This document shows positions 9,592 through 18,111 of a stretch of 64,000 nucleotides of DNA, piece after piece. Origin of the DNA: Polyangiaceae bacterium (GTDB lineage Bacteria > Myxococcota_A > Polyangia > Polyangiales > Polyangiaceae); the NCBI GenBank assembly GCA_016712345.1, contig JADJRH010000011.1, forward strand, positions 2,790,001-2,854,000. Reading direction: 5' to 3'. Position numbers and translations under genes: made by a program. How positions within the stretch are numbered: position 1 is the first letter of the stretch; the number at the start of each line of letters is the position of its first letter. The notes below the pieces were generated by a model. That model was not told where the DNA came from and did no database searches. It saw nothing but the letters and a program-made list of their open reading frames with translations.

Positions 9592-10305
9592 TCATGTAGG
9601 GTTCCCGTCGTTTGCAGTACGGGCGGCGAGAATGCGTCGTACATCTTTGTTGTTCAGGTGATGAATCGGACATGTGCCGTGACGTAGAAGCGCTTCCTTG
9701 TGCTGCGGCGTCAGGTAACCCTTGTGTTGCTCAAAACCATAGTAGGGGTACTCCGTCCCATACGTACGCATGATCTGGTTGAAATGCATGTTTGCAACGA
9801 TCGACGCGGCAGAGATGCTCAAGCTCGTCGTTGCGTCATTTTCCTTTGGAATTCGACGATAGAGGAAATTGCGCCTCGGGATGTCCACCCCGCCATCCAG
9901 CAAGACCGCGTCGGGTGGGCGCGGCAAGGCATCAAGGGCGCGTTCGGTGGCCAGAAGCGTCGCCTTGTTCTGGTCAGTGAAAGTCGCGCGCTCTGCAACC
10001 TCTACAACACCGATGCCGATGCCGACGGTGACAGAGCGCCGAATCAGACTGTCCAGTCGTAACTTTTTTGAGTCGGCAATGTCCTTGCTATCGCGAACCT
10101 CCCACCACTCGTCCGCAAGTGCCTGGAAGGCTGCGGCAATGTCGACGCCGTCGTCAGGAATTGGCAAGAGGATTGCCGCAGCGACAAGGGGCCCTGCGGC
10201 GGCTCCTACGCCGACCTCATCTGCCCCGGCAATAGCGCGATGACCAGCGCTCCACAGTTCAAGCTCTGCAGCAAAGGTCGGACGCGGCTTACGCGAGGCT
10301 GCCAT
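9592..10305 (-). CDS. rnhB: Ribonuclease HII (divergent active-site motif)
   Basis: 237 residues, ATG preceded by an AAGGGA-like site. It has the RNase HII blocks in order: GADEVGVG near residue 27, DSKKL near 83, LLDGG near 137, the KEND...ISAASIVA block near 155-170, and YGFEQHKGYLTPQHKEAL followed by PIHH. The family removes RNA from RNA/DNA hybrids and single ribonucleotides from DNA. The acidic residues of the active site appear present. Two positions are unusual. The GRG motif that reads the ribose 2'-OH is GVG here, and the SIxAKxxRD segment reads SIVANMHF. It may therefore act on long hybrids only, resembling RNase HIII in this motif (inference). It stands alone between a repeat element and the lipoprotein gene. 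Confidence 0.9.
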   Translation of the reverse strand: MAASRKPRPTFAAELELWSAGHRAIAGADEVGVGAAAGPLVAAAILLPIPDDGVDIAAAFQALADEWWEVRDSKDIADSKKLRLDSLIRRSVTVGIGIGVVEVAERATFTDQNKATLLATERALDALPRPPDAVLLDGGVDIPRRNFLYRRIPKENDATTSLSISAASIVANMHFNQIMRTYGTEYPYYGFEQHKGYLTPQHKEALLRHGTCPIHHLNNKDVRRILAARTANDGNPT

Positions 10306-10419
10306 AGCGACTATCCCTTATGCAGCGGGCCGTTGATGCAATCTGCCCCTGACCAACGGTCAATGGGCAAGCACCGCCCATCCGCGTCCATCCCTGTGCA
10401 CTCCGTGGGCACCATGGCT

Positions 10420-10715
10420 ACAATCTCTCGCGTTTACTCTTTGCATGCAACCATAAATTCATCAAAAACGCGCGTTGGATGCTGAGCTGAGTGCGTGAAA
10501 TTCAACGCGGATGAGCCCCAAAACGCGTGCTTTCACGCAGCGGGCCAACCGTCTGATCATTCTTTGTGGGCGGGGGGCGGGCGCCCCCCGCAACGCCCCC
10601 CACCCTTTTGCCCGTTGCTGATCCGGCGCCGTTTGTTGACGCGGTGGGTGACGTTTCGCGCGCCCGAGGGGCTGCGGCGGGGGCAACAAGGCGGCGATGG
10701 CGCCCCAAAAAACAC
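10420..10715 (+). repeat. Dispersed intergenic repeat, copy A
   Basis: Long copy of a repeat family seen at least seven times in the window. It begins near CTCTCGCGTTTAC and GCATGCAACC, passes a GC-palindromic block (GGGGGGCG...GCCCCCCGC), then GATCCGGCGCCGTTTGTT, then the best conserved core GTTTCGCGCGCCC and the end GGCGCCCCAAAAAA. ORFs inside are frame artefacts of GC-rich DNA. It fills the gap upstream of rnhB. No coding gene is seen here. Confidence 0.8.
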
Positions 10716-10965
10716 CTTGATTGGGCACGTGGGCTTTGTCGGACGCGGCTCCAAGTTTGCTCACAAGGCGGCATTGACGGTCGTCTTTTGCGCCGCTTTC
10801 GATGTTGGCGGGCGCAACGAGCCGGTGCGCTAACAAATCTGATCCCCTTTCGGCCCCTTTGGGAACACGTCTGGCGAGGCAGCTCAGGGCGTCGACGTCC
10901 TCATACTGAGCGCCATCGAGCCTGCCATGGTCTGGGAAGCGGTTCGGAGAACGGGCGCGACGGCA

Positions 10966-12711
10966 TTATCGTGGAATCGGGCGAACACAGCGGAATCCGA
11001 CGTCCAAGAGTTGGCCTGTTTCGACATATTGCCCTCTGTAGCCATTTCGAACGAAGCCGGCGTTGGGGCTTCTCCAGTGGCCTCCTCGGGTGACGCGCCG
11101 CATATCAGGAGCCGTTTCCCGGACAGGATTGATGAGCTGGGTGGGGTCGTAGGGAGCATACCCATCAGCCGTCCACTCAGCCACGTTTCCGGCCATGTCT
11201 AAGAGTCCCCAACGACTCGCACCGGCGGGAAAACTACCCACCGGGCAGGTGCCCTCGTTGCGCCAGCAGAGCTGACCACCAGCTTCTTCCCGACCCCATG
11301 GGTATAGGCGCTGCTCGTTGCCACCGCGCGCAGCATACTCCCATTCTGCTTCGGTAGGTAGGCGCTTCCCCGCCCAGCGGCAGTACGCGCCGGCTTGACG
11401 CCAGCTAACGCAATTCACCGGCAAGTTCGGATTGGCCTTCAACCTATTGCAAGCGGGGTCGGCGAGCGGCTGTGTGCATGAGCCGGCTTGAGTGGACGCC
11501 GCTACACATGTCGAATAGGCTTTCACTGTGACTTCCGTCCGATCCATGCAGAATGCATCGACGGTGACGCGACGCTGGGGCCGCTGGGAGTCTTCTCCCT
11601 CCTGCGGTGGCGAACCCATCATGAATGTGCCGGCGGGCATTTCGACCATCTCCTCCGAGCAGACCGGAGGTGGCGGAGGAGGGACAGGCGCTGTCACCGT
11701 ATTGGCGCTCCAACTGGCGTCGGGGGTGTCAAGAACCGGGGGCGGTCCGGGTCTCAGAATTCGCACCACCATCCCCACAATCAGGATTGCGACCGAAAGG
11801 CCCAGTACTATTGGAACTGAATGGCGTATTGTTTGTTTAGGAACCGCCGTCGGCTCGGGCCTGCCATCTGGGCGGCTGGACGACGCGGGCTGGAACGGGA
11901 CAACGCGGTTAGGCACTACGGCGCTCGGCGCCTTTTCCCCCGTGGATTCCCGCTGTATGAGCCTGCTCGGTTCGGCTTCCTTTGGTCGTTCAGCGTCGAC
12001 AACCTTTGTTGTTGGTGCGGGATCTCCAGCGAGGGTCGGTGTCGTAGGGTGGCCCCCTTCGTCTCGCTCAACCCCATCATTGGCATCGCGCAGCGGATTT
12101 GCTGGCAGTCGCGGCTGTCTACGCAAGCGGCTGACGCTCCTCCGCTCGTGCTGATCCACGATAGGCCGAGTTGGCCTGGTAGCCCGCCCAACCGGCATCC
12201 GTATCGACGTTTCTTCCTCGTCAATACGCACCTCTTCGGCGGAGGCATCCGACGCCCCGGCGGCATGGTTCGGATCGCGCGATTCGTCACGGAGCATGTC
12301 CTGAATGGCGTCCGCGATATCGGCCCACGCGGCATCCTGATCGGATGATGAACTTACCGGCCTCCTATCTTGTGGGAGTGGCTTGAGGTCGCCGAAAGGC
12401 TCGTCCTCCCAGACGCAGTGTCGCACGAGGACGGGGATCACCCTTGTGTCCCGTTCGGCCCGATATTGAAGCGCTTTCCTGGTCTCATGCTTGCACAGCT
12501 CAAAGGTAGAGCGGGCTGAACTCACGAGCAGGAGCACGACATCTGCCATCTGAAGGTGCTTCTCGACCTGTTCGGAGAGCTTGTCGCCGGGCCTGATCAT
12601 GCTCCGGTCCCAGACGCGCACGGTCTTGCCGATGAGCGTCAAGTGTTCCGCGAGCGCATTCTTGAGGTCGACGTCAAGGTCGGCGTATGAGATATAGATC
12701 AGCTTTGACAT
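10966..12711 (-). CDS. TIR domain - transmembrane - FGE/sulfatase-modifying-factor-fold protein
   Basis: 581 residues. I chose the ATG at 12711 (MSKLIYISYAD) because GAGG lies five bases upstream and it starts at the TIR domain. Residues 1-140 are TIR: ISYADLDVD, VRVWDRSMIRPGD, ADVVLLLVS and CKHE, with Glu76 at the position of the TIR NADase glutamate. A long disordered Pro/Arg-rich stretch follows, then one membrane helix (about 299-320), then a formylglycine-generating-enzyme fold (about 352-580): GTFMMGSP, VNCVSW, KRLPTEAEWEYAARGG, GLLDMAGNVAEW, GFRCV. The Cys pair of true FGE is absent from the GGHW region, so this half probably binds a ligand rather than catalysing. Topology suggests a cytoplasmic TIR and a periplasmic FGE-like sensor (inference). 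Stand-alone gene flanked by repeats. Confidence 0.85.
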   Translation of the reverse strand: MSKLIYISYADLDVDLKNALAEHLTLIGKTVRVWDRSMIRPGDKLSEQVEKHLQMADVVLLLVSSARSTFELCKHETRKALQYRAERDTRVIPVLVRHCVWEDEPFGDLKPLPQDRRPVSSSSDQDAAWADIADAIQDMLRDESRDPNHAAGASDASAEEVRIDEEETSIRMPVGRATRPTRPIVDQHERRSVSRLRRQPRLPANPLRDANDGVERDEGGHPTTPTLAGDPAPTTKVVDAERPKEAEPSRLIQRESTGEKAPSAVVPNRVVPFQPASSSRPDGRPEPTAVPKQTIRHSVPIVLGLSVAILIVGMVVRILRPGPPPVLDTPDASWSANTVTAPVPPPPPPVCSEEMVEMPAGTFMMGSPPQEGEDSQRPQRRVTVDAFCMDRTEVTVKAYSTCVAASTQAGSCTQPLADPACNRLKANPNLPVNCVSWRQAGAYCRWAGKRLPTEAEWEYAARGGNEQRLYPWGREEAGGQLCWRNEGTCPVGSFPAGASRWGLLDMAGNVAEWTADGYAPYDPTQLINPVRETAPDMRRVTRGGHWRSPNAGFVRNGYRGQYVETGQLLDVGFRCVRPIPR

Positions 12712-12954
12712 TGCCTCATCCGACCCGGTGGATTTGTCAGTGCGCCGCATGGTCTTGCGGGGTGAGAGTGCCTGGCTGGTGAGCGGGTGGCGTTCGCTCA
12801 GGGGCGAAGAGCATGGAAGGGTGGAAGTTGCACGCTCGTAGAGTGTCGGCAGAGTCGCGCATCCAGTGTTCCATCTTGAAATGAGAGCCCAGCGCCCAAT
12901 GGGCCGCATCCCCCCGTCGGTCTCCATTGCTTTTTCGCTGGCGAACCACCACCC

Positions 12955-13205
12955 CAATCTCTCGCGTTTACACTTCGCATGCAACCGCCAAATTCACCAA
13001 AACGCGCGTTGCATGGCGGGCGCTCGCGCGTGAAATCCAACGCACGCTTCATGGGCGGGGGGCTCGCGCAGCTCCGCCCCCCGCAACGCCCCCCCTTTTG
13101 CCCGTCGCTGATCCGGCGCCGTTTGTTCACGCGGTTGGTGACGTTTCGCGCGCCCAAGGGGCTGTGCCTGCGGGAACGAGGCAGCGATGGCGCCCCAAAA
13201 AACAC
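12955..13205 (+). repeat. Dispersed intergenic repeat, copy B
   Basis: Same family and orientation as the copy at 10420: CTCTCGCGTTTAC, GCATGCAACC, the GCCCCCCGCAACGCCCCCC block, GATCCGGCGCCGTTTGTT, GTTTCGCGCGCCC and GGCGCCCCAAAAAA. The IS481-type element starts within about 15 bases of its right end. It lies just upstream of the TIR-FGE gene start, so the promoter of that gene may be inside or next to it. The 240 bases between this copy and the TIR-FGE start hold no other gene. Confidence 0.8.
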
Positions 13206-13220
13206 GTTGCTTGGGGGTAC

Positions 13221-13290
13221 AGACCGGGTGCTCAGGTAACAAAGTAGACCGGGAGCCTGGGTGACGAATCAGACCGGGTTCCTGGGTGAC
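13221..13290 (+). repeat. Left terminal repeat of the IS481 element (three direct units)
   Basis: Three direct copies of a roughly 20-base unit, AGACCGGG-x-x-CTxxGGTxAC, start at about 13221, 13246 and 13271. The first two together are the inverse of the right end at 14911-14954. Multiple transposase-binding units at one end fit a transposon terminus. Confidence 0.65.
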
Positions 13291-13330
13291 ATCTCATCCA
13301 GGGCGGTAAGGCACGGGTTTGGAGGAGCCG

Positions 13331-14495
13331 GTGCCCTGGAAAGTGACCTGTCCTGTGGAAGAGCGGATGCGGTTTATCACGATGGTGAACGACACGGACG
13401 AAACGTTTACCGAGCTGTGCACACGTTTCGGGATCAGCCGAAAGACCGGCTACAAATGGGTGGAGCGGTACGAGGCGCAAGGCCCCGGCGGGCTGGACGA
13501 ACGGCGACCAGTGGCGCGCTCGTGCCCGCACCGAACAGCGGGCGAGGTGCTCGATCGGGTGCTGGAGCTGCGTAAGGAACACCCGACGTGGGGGGCCGAA
13601 GAAGCTGCGTGCGCGGCTGTTGAGCATGGGTATGACGGAGGTGCCAGCGGCGAGTACGATTGGAGATGCGCTAACGAAGTACGGTCTGGTTCGGCCGCGT
13701 CGGCGTCGTGTGTGCGCACCGATGACCGCGATGCCGATGGCTGAGACGACGCACCCAAACGACACGTGGTGCGTGGACTTCAAAGGGCACTTCGCGCTGG
13801 GAGACAAAACTCGATGTTACCCGCTTACGATGACAGACCATGTGAGCCGCTACTTGCTCAAGTGCGAGGCGCTGGTCAAGACAGACTTCGCCGCGGTGCA
13901 ACCGCACTTCGAGCGGGCCTTTCGCGAGTTTGGGATGCCGTGGCGGATTCGCTCCGACAACGGTTCGCCTTTCGCGACGACTGGCCTCGGAGGGCTGTCT
14001 GAGCTGTCGGTGTGGTGGATTCGATTGGGCATCACGCCGGAGCGCATCGAGCCTGGAGAGCCCCAACAGAATGGCCGTCATGAGCGCATGCACCGCACGC
14101 TGAAGGAGGACACAACGACCCCTTCATCTCCGACACGAATAGGTCAACAGCGTGCCTTTGACTGCTTTCGCCGGATGTACAACCAGGAGCGCCCGCACGA
14201 GGCGCTGGAGATGAAGACGCCTGCATCGGTGTTCGTACCGTCGCGGCGGCACATGCCGGAAAAGCTCTTGTCGCCAGAGTATCCAGACACGATGAAGGTG
14301 CGTAAATTGGATGAGCAAGGTCGTCTGAGGTTTGCCGGACAAAACAGCAAGACAACCCTTTCGAAGCTCCTCGCACGAGAACCTGTCGGGCTGAATCCCA
14401 TTGACGATGACACATGGGAAGTCTTCTACGGCCCGGTATTAATCGCGGAGTTGATGCTGAGAGGCAAGGAGATTCGACTCGACAAGAAGCGTTGA
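13331..14495 (+). pseudogene. IS481 transposase, split by a frameshift in a G run
   Basis: The N-terminal part starts at the GTG at 13331 (GGAGGA six bases upstream; protein begins VPWKVTCPVEERMRF). It holds the helix-turn-helix with FGISRKTGYKWVERY. At the run of six G (13590-13595) the frame moves: dropping one G joins HPTWG to PKKLRARLLSMG, the expected family sequence, and continues to 14495. The second part holds the DDE domain: DTWCVDFKGHF, IRSDNGSPFA, and the GEPQQNGRHERMHRTLK block with the Glu. The Asp, Asp and Glu are all present. The shift could be inactivating, a sequencing artefact, or a slippage site used for regulated expression; no canonical slippery-site layout is evident. 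Confidence 0.8.
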
Positions 14496-14910
14496 GTAGG
14501 CACAAAAGCGCAAGCGCATCGCAGGGCGAGTTCGACTCGACAAGAGCGCAACCCGCCCCCACTCCTTCTCCACAGGCATTCACTCAACTTGTCAGTCTCC
14601 CCCGGCCCCCCTCGAGCCACGCTGCGCCGGCCCGCTTCGCGGCACTTACTCCCATATCGTTATCGGGCGCGACCGCGCGCTCCCAGAGGCGGCGGTCCGA
14701 TAGCTTCGCTCGTTCGGCCGACAGCAACCGCAGAGAGAAGAGTGTCACTCTCGGTTCGTGTTGACAGAGCACCCGGCTTTCGCCGATAAAGAGCCCGGTT
14801 CACGCTACCAGATATCCTGTCCGTGTCCCTCAACCACCCGGACAGCGGCGACGTGCACCCGGTACGTGCGACCCATCCTCCAGGTCCACGTCTCCGCACA
14901 CCAGGATTCT

Positions 14911-14954
14911 GTCACCCAGGATCCCGGTCCAAAATGTTACCACAGCACCCGGTC
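14911..14954 (+). repeat. Right terminal inverted repeat of the IS481 element
   Basis: Inverse complement of 13221-13263 with a few mismatches (GTCACCCAGG, TCCCGGTC, TTACC, AGCACCCGGTC in order). The following 200 bases (14958-15163) contain no gene, only the conserved leader of the Rpn-like pseudogene. Confidence 0.65.
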
Positions 14955-15163
14955 GTTCACCACTGCGGTGGGGGTTAGGGGGCCCCGCCGCGGGCGCTTG
15001 GGAGAAACCGACACCGCGAGATGCGCACAGGGCACGCGCGACCCCCGACCCCGCCACGAAGAAACGAAAGGCGCGCTTCGGGGTGGCGACTTTTTTTCCG
15101 CGCGACGTCGTTTTTCAAATAACTCGGCCCCGATTTGACCAGATAAAGGTGAAAGGAGGCATC

Positions 15164-16161
15164 TTGAACTCATCTGAGTTGCCCGACTTTGGCGAAGATG
15201 TCGATCTGACCCTTCGTCATGTTTCGCGTCAGTTTCCCAGGTCGTTCGCAAAGGCCCTTTTATCTCATGGAGGGGAGATCTCGTCGGCCACATGGCTGGA
15301 TACGCAGGTGACATCGCGTCAAAGGAGGCTTGATCGTGTGCTGGAGATTCAGGCGGGGGAAGAGCGGCGGCTTGAACATGTGGAGTGGCAGTTGGAATGG
15401 GGGCGAATGTCCCAGAAAGGCTGTTTGAGTATCACGTGCTTGTGGCGCTAACCGCTATCGGCGACGCAAGTGCGGCCCATTTGCGACTTCCTATTCGCAC
15501 CACCGTTGTCCTGCTCTCCGGTCGCGAGAAACCTTGGCCAGGCTCGGGCGAATACCGCACTTCGCCGCAAAGTGAGCCGTTCTCCGGCGTCGTTTTTCGA
15601 ATCGACGCTGTCTACCAAAAAACCGTGGCCGAGCTGTGTGCTCGATCCAGCCCATTTTGGGTGATCTTCGCGCCGCTCGCGGTCGACGCCGATCCACTCA
15701 ACATGAAAGTGGCTGTGGACGCGCTGCGGGCCCGGGCCAGCGGGCGAGAATTGGAGGAGTTGCTCGTGGCCATGGTGGTCATGGCGGATGTCGATAAAAG
15801 AAGTAGAAATTTGAGAGAAGTCATTCTACCTTTGTTGCGCGAGGAAACTGTGATGCAGAACTGGTTCTACAAACAGGGTGAAGCAAAAGGCGAAGCACGG
15901 GGTGAAGCACGGGGAAAATCCCTCGGCGAGGCCCACGGCCGGGAAATTGGAAAAGCGATCGGCGAGGCCCACGGCCGGGAAATTGGAAAGGCCATTGGCG
16001 AGGCTACCGCTCTGTTGCGCGTTCTTGAGCGGCGCGGCATCGCGGTCCCGGCCGAGGCGCGCGAGAAAATCCTCACCTGCACCAACACCTCACAGCTTGA
16101 AACGTGGCTCGATCGGGCGCTCACCGCCACGGCGATCGATGAAGTCCTGACAGAATCATAG
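15164..16161 (+). pseudogene. Rpn-like PD-(D/E)XK nuclease gene, frameshifted copy
   Basis: Near-identical paralogue of the intact gene at 50721-51743, including the leader from about 15090 and the SD AAGGAGG before a TTG start. The N-terminal frame (MNSSELPDFGED...) runs to the nuclease core LDRVLEIQAG...HVEWQLEW and then shifts. Here the run reads GGGGG (15399-15403), where the intact copy has GGGAGG; one base is missing. The rest continues from 15402 to 16161 in another frame with the full C-terminal part. The Gly-Glu-Ala tract differs too: it has fewer GEARG units but a 39-base tandem duplication encoding GEAHGREIGKAI. The break falls right after the predicted ExQ active-site motif, so the product would keep the motif but lose two thirds of the protein. 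Confidence 0.8.
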
Positions 16162-16257
16162 ATAGCCATCCCTGCCCCAGGGCCCTGATGGTCCGGTCCG
16201 TTGCCGGCAGTCTCAGCCACCCCAACGGGGACTGCTCGACTCTACCCAATCTCACCC

Positions 16258-16340
16258 GGCGCGCGATTGGCGAGGTTTCGCGCGCCCGAGGGCTTGCGCC
16301 CGGGCAACAAGGCAGAAACGGCGCCCCAAAAAACGCCTTC
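16258..16340 (+). repeat. Dispersed intergenic repeat, copy C (3' half only)
   Basis: Contains only the conserved right half: GTTTCGCGCGCCC, GGGCAACAAGGC and GGCGCCCCAAAAAA, in the same orientation as the other copies. Lies in the 474-base gap between the Rpn-like pseudogene and the lipoprotein gene, which has no gene of its own. Confidence 0.75.
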
Positions 16341-16476
16341 CAACGAACTTGAACTCGTTTCTCCAGCCCGCCTTCGCCGGGTCGTGTCGAACACTCGCAT
16401 GGTCCTTCCAGACGCGAAAGGGCCGAGCGAGCGCACCGCGGGCGGCAAGCGTCCGAGGGAACTGTTCACGGCATTT

Positions 16477-16527
16477 GAACAATCCGAACATCGCGTCTGT
16501 ACCGATTGTTCATCGGTTTGAACAATT
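16477..16527 (+). promoter_or_regulatory. Candidate operator: repeated GAACAATC boxes
   Basis: GAACAATC at 16477-16484, its inverse GATTGTTC at 16504-16511 and GAACAATT at 16520-16527 lie about 110 bases upstream of the lipoprotein start at 16636. The spacing suggests binding of a dimeric regulator. No matching regulator gene is adjacent, so this is only a candidate. Confidence 0.35.
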
Positions 16528-16635
16528 CGCTCAATCGACGGGTGCTTTCCTTTGATTTCCCCAGGGAATTTAAGTGGCCCAGCAGATGCAATAGGTACTT
16601 TTCACACGGGACACACCCCGAGAAAAGAGACCAAC

Positions 16636-17832
16636 ATGAAAACCCAGAACAAGCGCATCGCGACCATCCTCAACTCCACGCTTCGCAACATGACCAAGAG
16701 CGGCACACGGCACCTGGCAGTCCCGATGAGCGCGGCGTTTCTGCTGGCGGGCTGCGCGAATTTCGACCAGGAATACGACGTTGACGGGCAGGAGCAAGAG
16801 CTGATGGACAATGACCTCGCGGAAGCGGCGATGATCGGCGGCGACAAGGATCAGGTCTTGGACGAAGCTCCTGTCGCGGACACCCAGCAGGATATCGAAG
16901 CCGAGGAGGCCATTGAAGAGCTTCCTGAAGAAGTCGTCAGCTACGACGACGGCCTTGATTTCGTGCCCGAAGACCTTCAGGCGGAGGATCACGGCGTGAG
17001 CGCTGAGGAGATGTTCCGGGATTGGCAAGTGCGGAACAACCTTTACGGTTCGGCGTCTCCAGACGAAATTTCGAAGGACGGCGGCAATGGCGAAGGTGCG
17101 AAGTTCGACGCGTGTGGCGCCTCGACGACAGGATGTTTGGTCACCGGAAAGCTTATTGGCAGAGCCGCCTGTGCAGCGGACCTGATCGCAGTGATCTTTG
17201 GTCAAGCGGAGTTCGTTCCAACGCTGTCCGCGGCGTGTTATACGGCGATCATTGCGACCACTGGCACGTGCGTGACTGCGGGTGGCTTCTGCGGCGGCGA
17301 ACTGATCAAGACCGTCAGCGACATTGTGTACCACAAGCCGGAGCAGCGGAATCTGACGGAAGCCGGGGATAACTGGGAAACAGACACGGAGGCATCCCTC
17401 AATTGCCCAGGGAATGAACGAGCCAAGAAGGTGACGATTTGGAAACAGGTCAGCGGTGGCCAGTATGTGACCCGGGTTAGTTTCCAGTGCACGGACGACT
17501 CGACCATCAGCTTCGGCAAGAACGCCGCTTCTGACCTCGTCGCAGCCGCGACCTGCAATCAGGACAAGGGGAAGCTGTTGTCCGGCCTGCGTGTTCGTCA
17601 CGGTCAATGGATCGATGCCGTTGGTGGGCGATGCCAGTCGGCGGGCTTTGCCGACATCAACACGAAGTCGGAGTATCCGGTCACCAACTACGCCACCTTT
17701 GGAGGAACGGGGGGGACGCTTGAGACGTTCGAGTGCCCCGCTCATCAATATGTTCGCGGCATGAAGGCGCATTACAAAGACATTCCGGGCGTTGGCAAGG
17801 TTCTCACATATATGCGGCTGCACTGCCGCTGA
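16636..17832 (+). CDS. Lipoprotein with acidic linker and beta-rich, jacalin-like C-terminal half
   Basis: 398 residues from ATG 16636 (AAAGAGA upstream). The lipoprotein signal ends FLLAGC (Cys40) after an unusually long basic N-region. Residues 45-135 are very acidic (EAEEAIEELPEEVV). A central segment around 155-240 is Cys-rich and hydrophobic (CGASTTGCLVTG, TGTCVTAGGFCGG). The C-terminal 150 residues contain GLRVRHGQWIDAVGGRC and GGTGGTLETFECP, a pattern reminiscent of jacalin-type lectin repeats (G-x-x-ID, GGxGG). That would make it a surface sugar-binding lipoprotein, but the assignment is tentative. It appears monocistronic, with candidate operator boxes upstream and a 279-base gap downstream. 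Confidence 0.75.
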   Translation: MKTQNKRIATILNSTLRNMTKSGTRHLAVPMSAAFLLAGCANFDQEYDVDGQEQELMDNDLAEAAMIGGDKDQVLDEAPVADTQQDIEAEEAIEELPEEVVSYDDGLDFVPEDLQAEDHGVSAEEMFRDWQVRNNLYGSASPDEISKDGGNGEGAKFDACGASTTGCLVTGKLIGRAACAADLIAVIFGQAEFVPTLSAACYTAIIATTGTCVTAGGFCGGELIKTVSDIVYHKPEQRNLTEAGDNWETDTEASLNCPGNERAKKVTIWKQVSGGQYVTRVSFQCTDDSTISFGKNAASDLVAAATCNQDKGKLLSGLRVRHGQWIDAVGGRCQSAGFADINTKSEYPVTNYATFGGTGGTLETFECPAHQYVRGMKAHYKDIPGVGKVLTYMRLHCR

Positions 17833-18111
17833 TGGTATGCGAAACCTTGGCAGGAGTGCCGATTCCGCTCCGCGGTGGAGCCGGATCGCCGAGATCGAAG
17901 CGAGCTTTGGGGCGCCTTTCGTGTCCGCCGCGCTTAGAAATGGCCCAGCCTATTCCGAGCACGAAGGACTCGAAGGGCGCGCTGAAGCCCGCCCGAATCT
18001 TCGTCAAACTCCGGCGTCAGATCCTGCCCACCTGCGCTCAGCGCCAAGCCCCATCCTCGGGGGTGGCCACCCCGAATGTGCATTCCTTCTTTTCTCGCTG
18101 GAGAAACCTCC

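Larger units (their letters stand above)
13219..14957 (+). mobile_element. IS481-family insertion sequence
   Basis: The transposase (13331-14495) is an IS481-type DDE enzyme. Imperfect inverted ends of about 45 bases are visible: the left arm at 13221-13263 matches the complement of the right arm at 14911-14954 (GTCACCCAGG...CCCGGTC...TTACC...AGCACCCGGTC). The left side carries a third unit of the same 20-base motif at about 13271-13290. About 415 bases between transposase and right end hold no gene. I could not identify a target duplication by eye. The left edge abuts a dispersed repeat. Confidence 0.75.
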
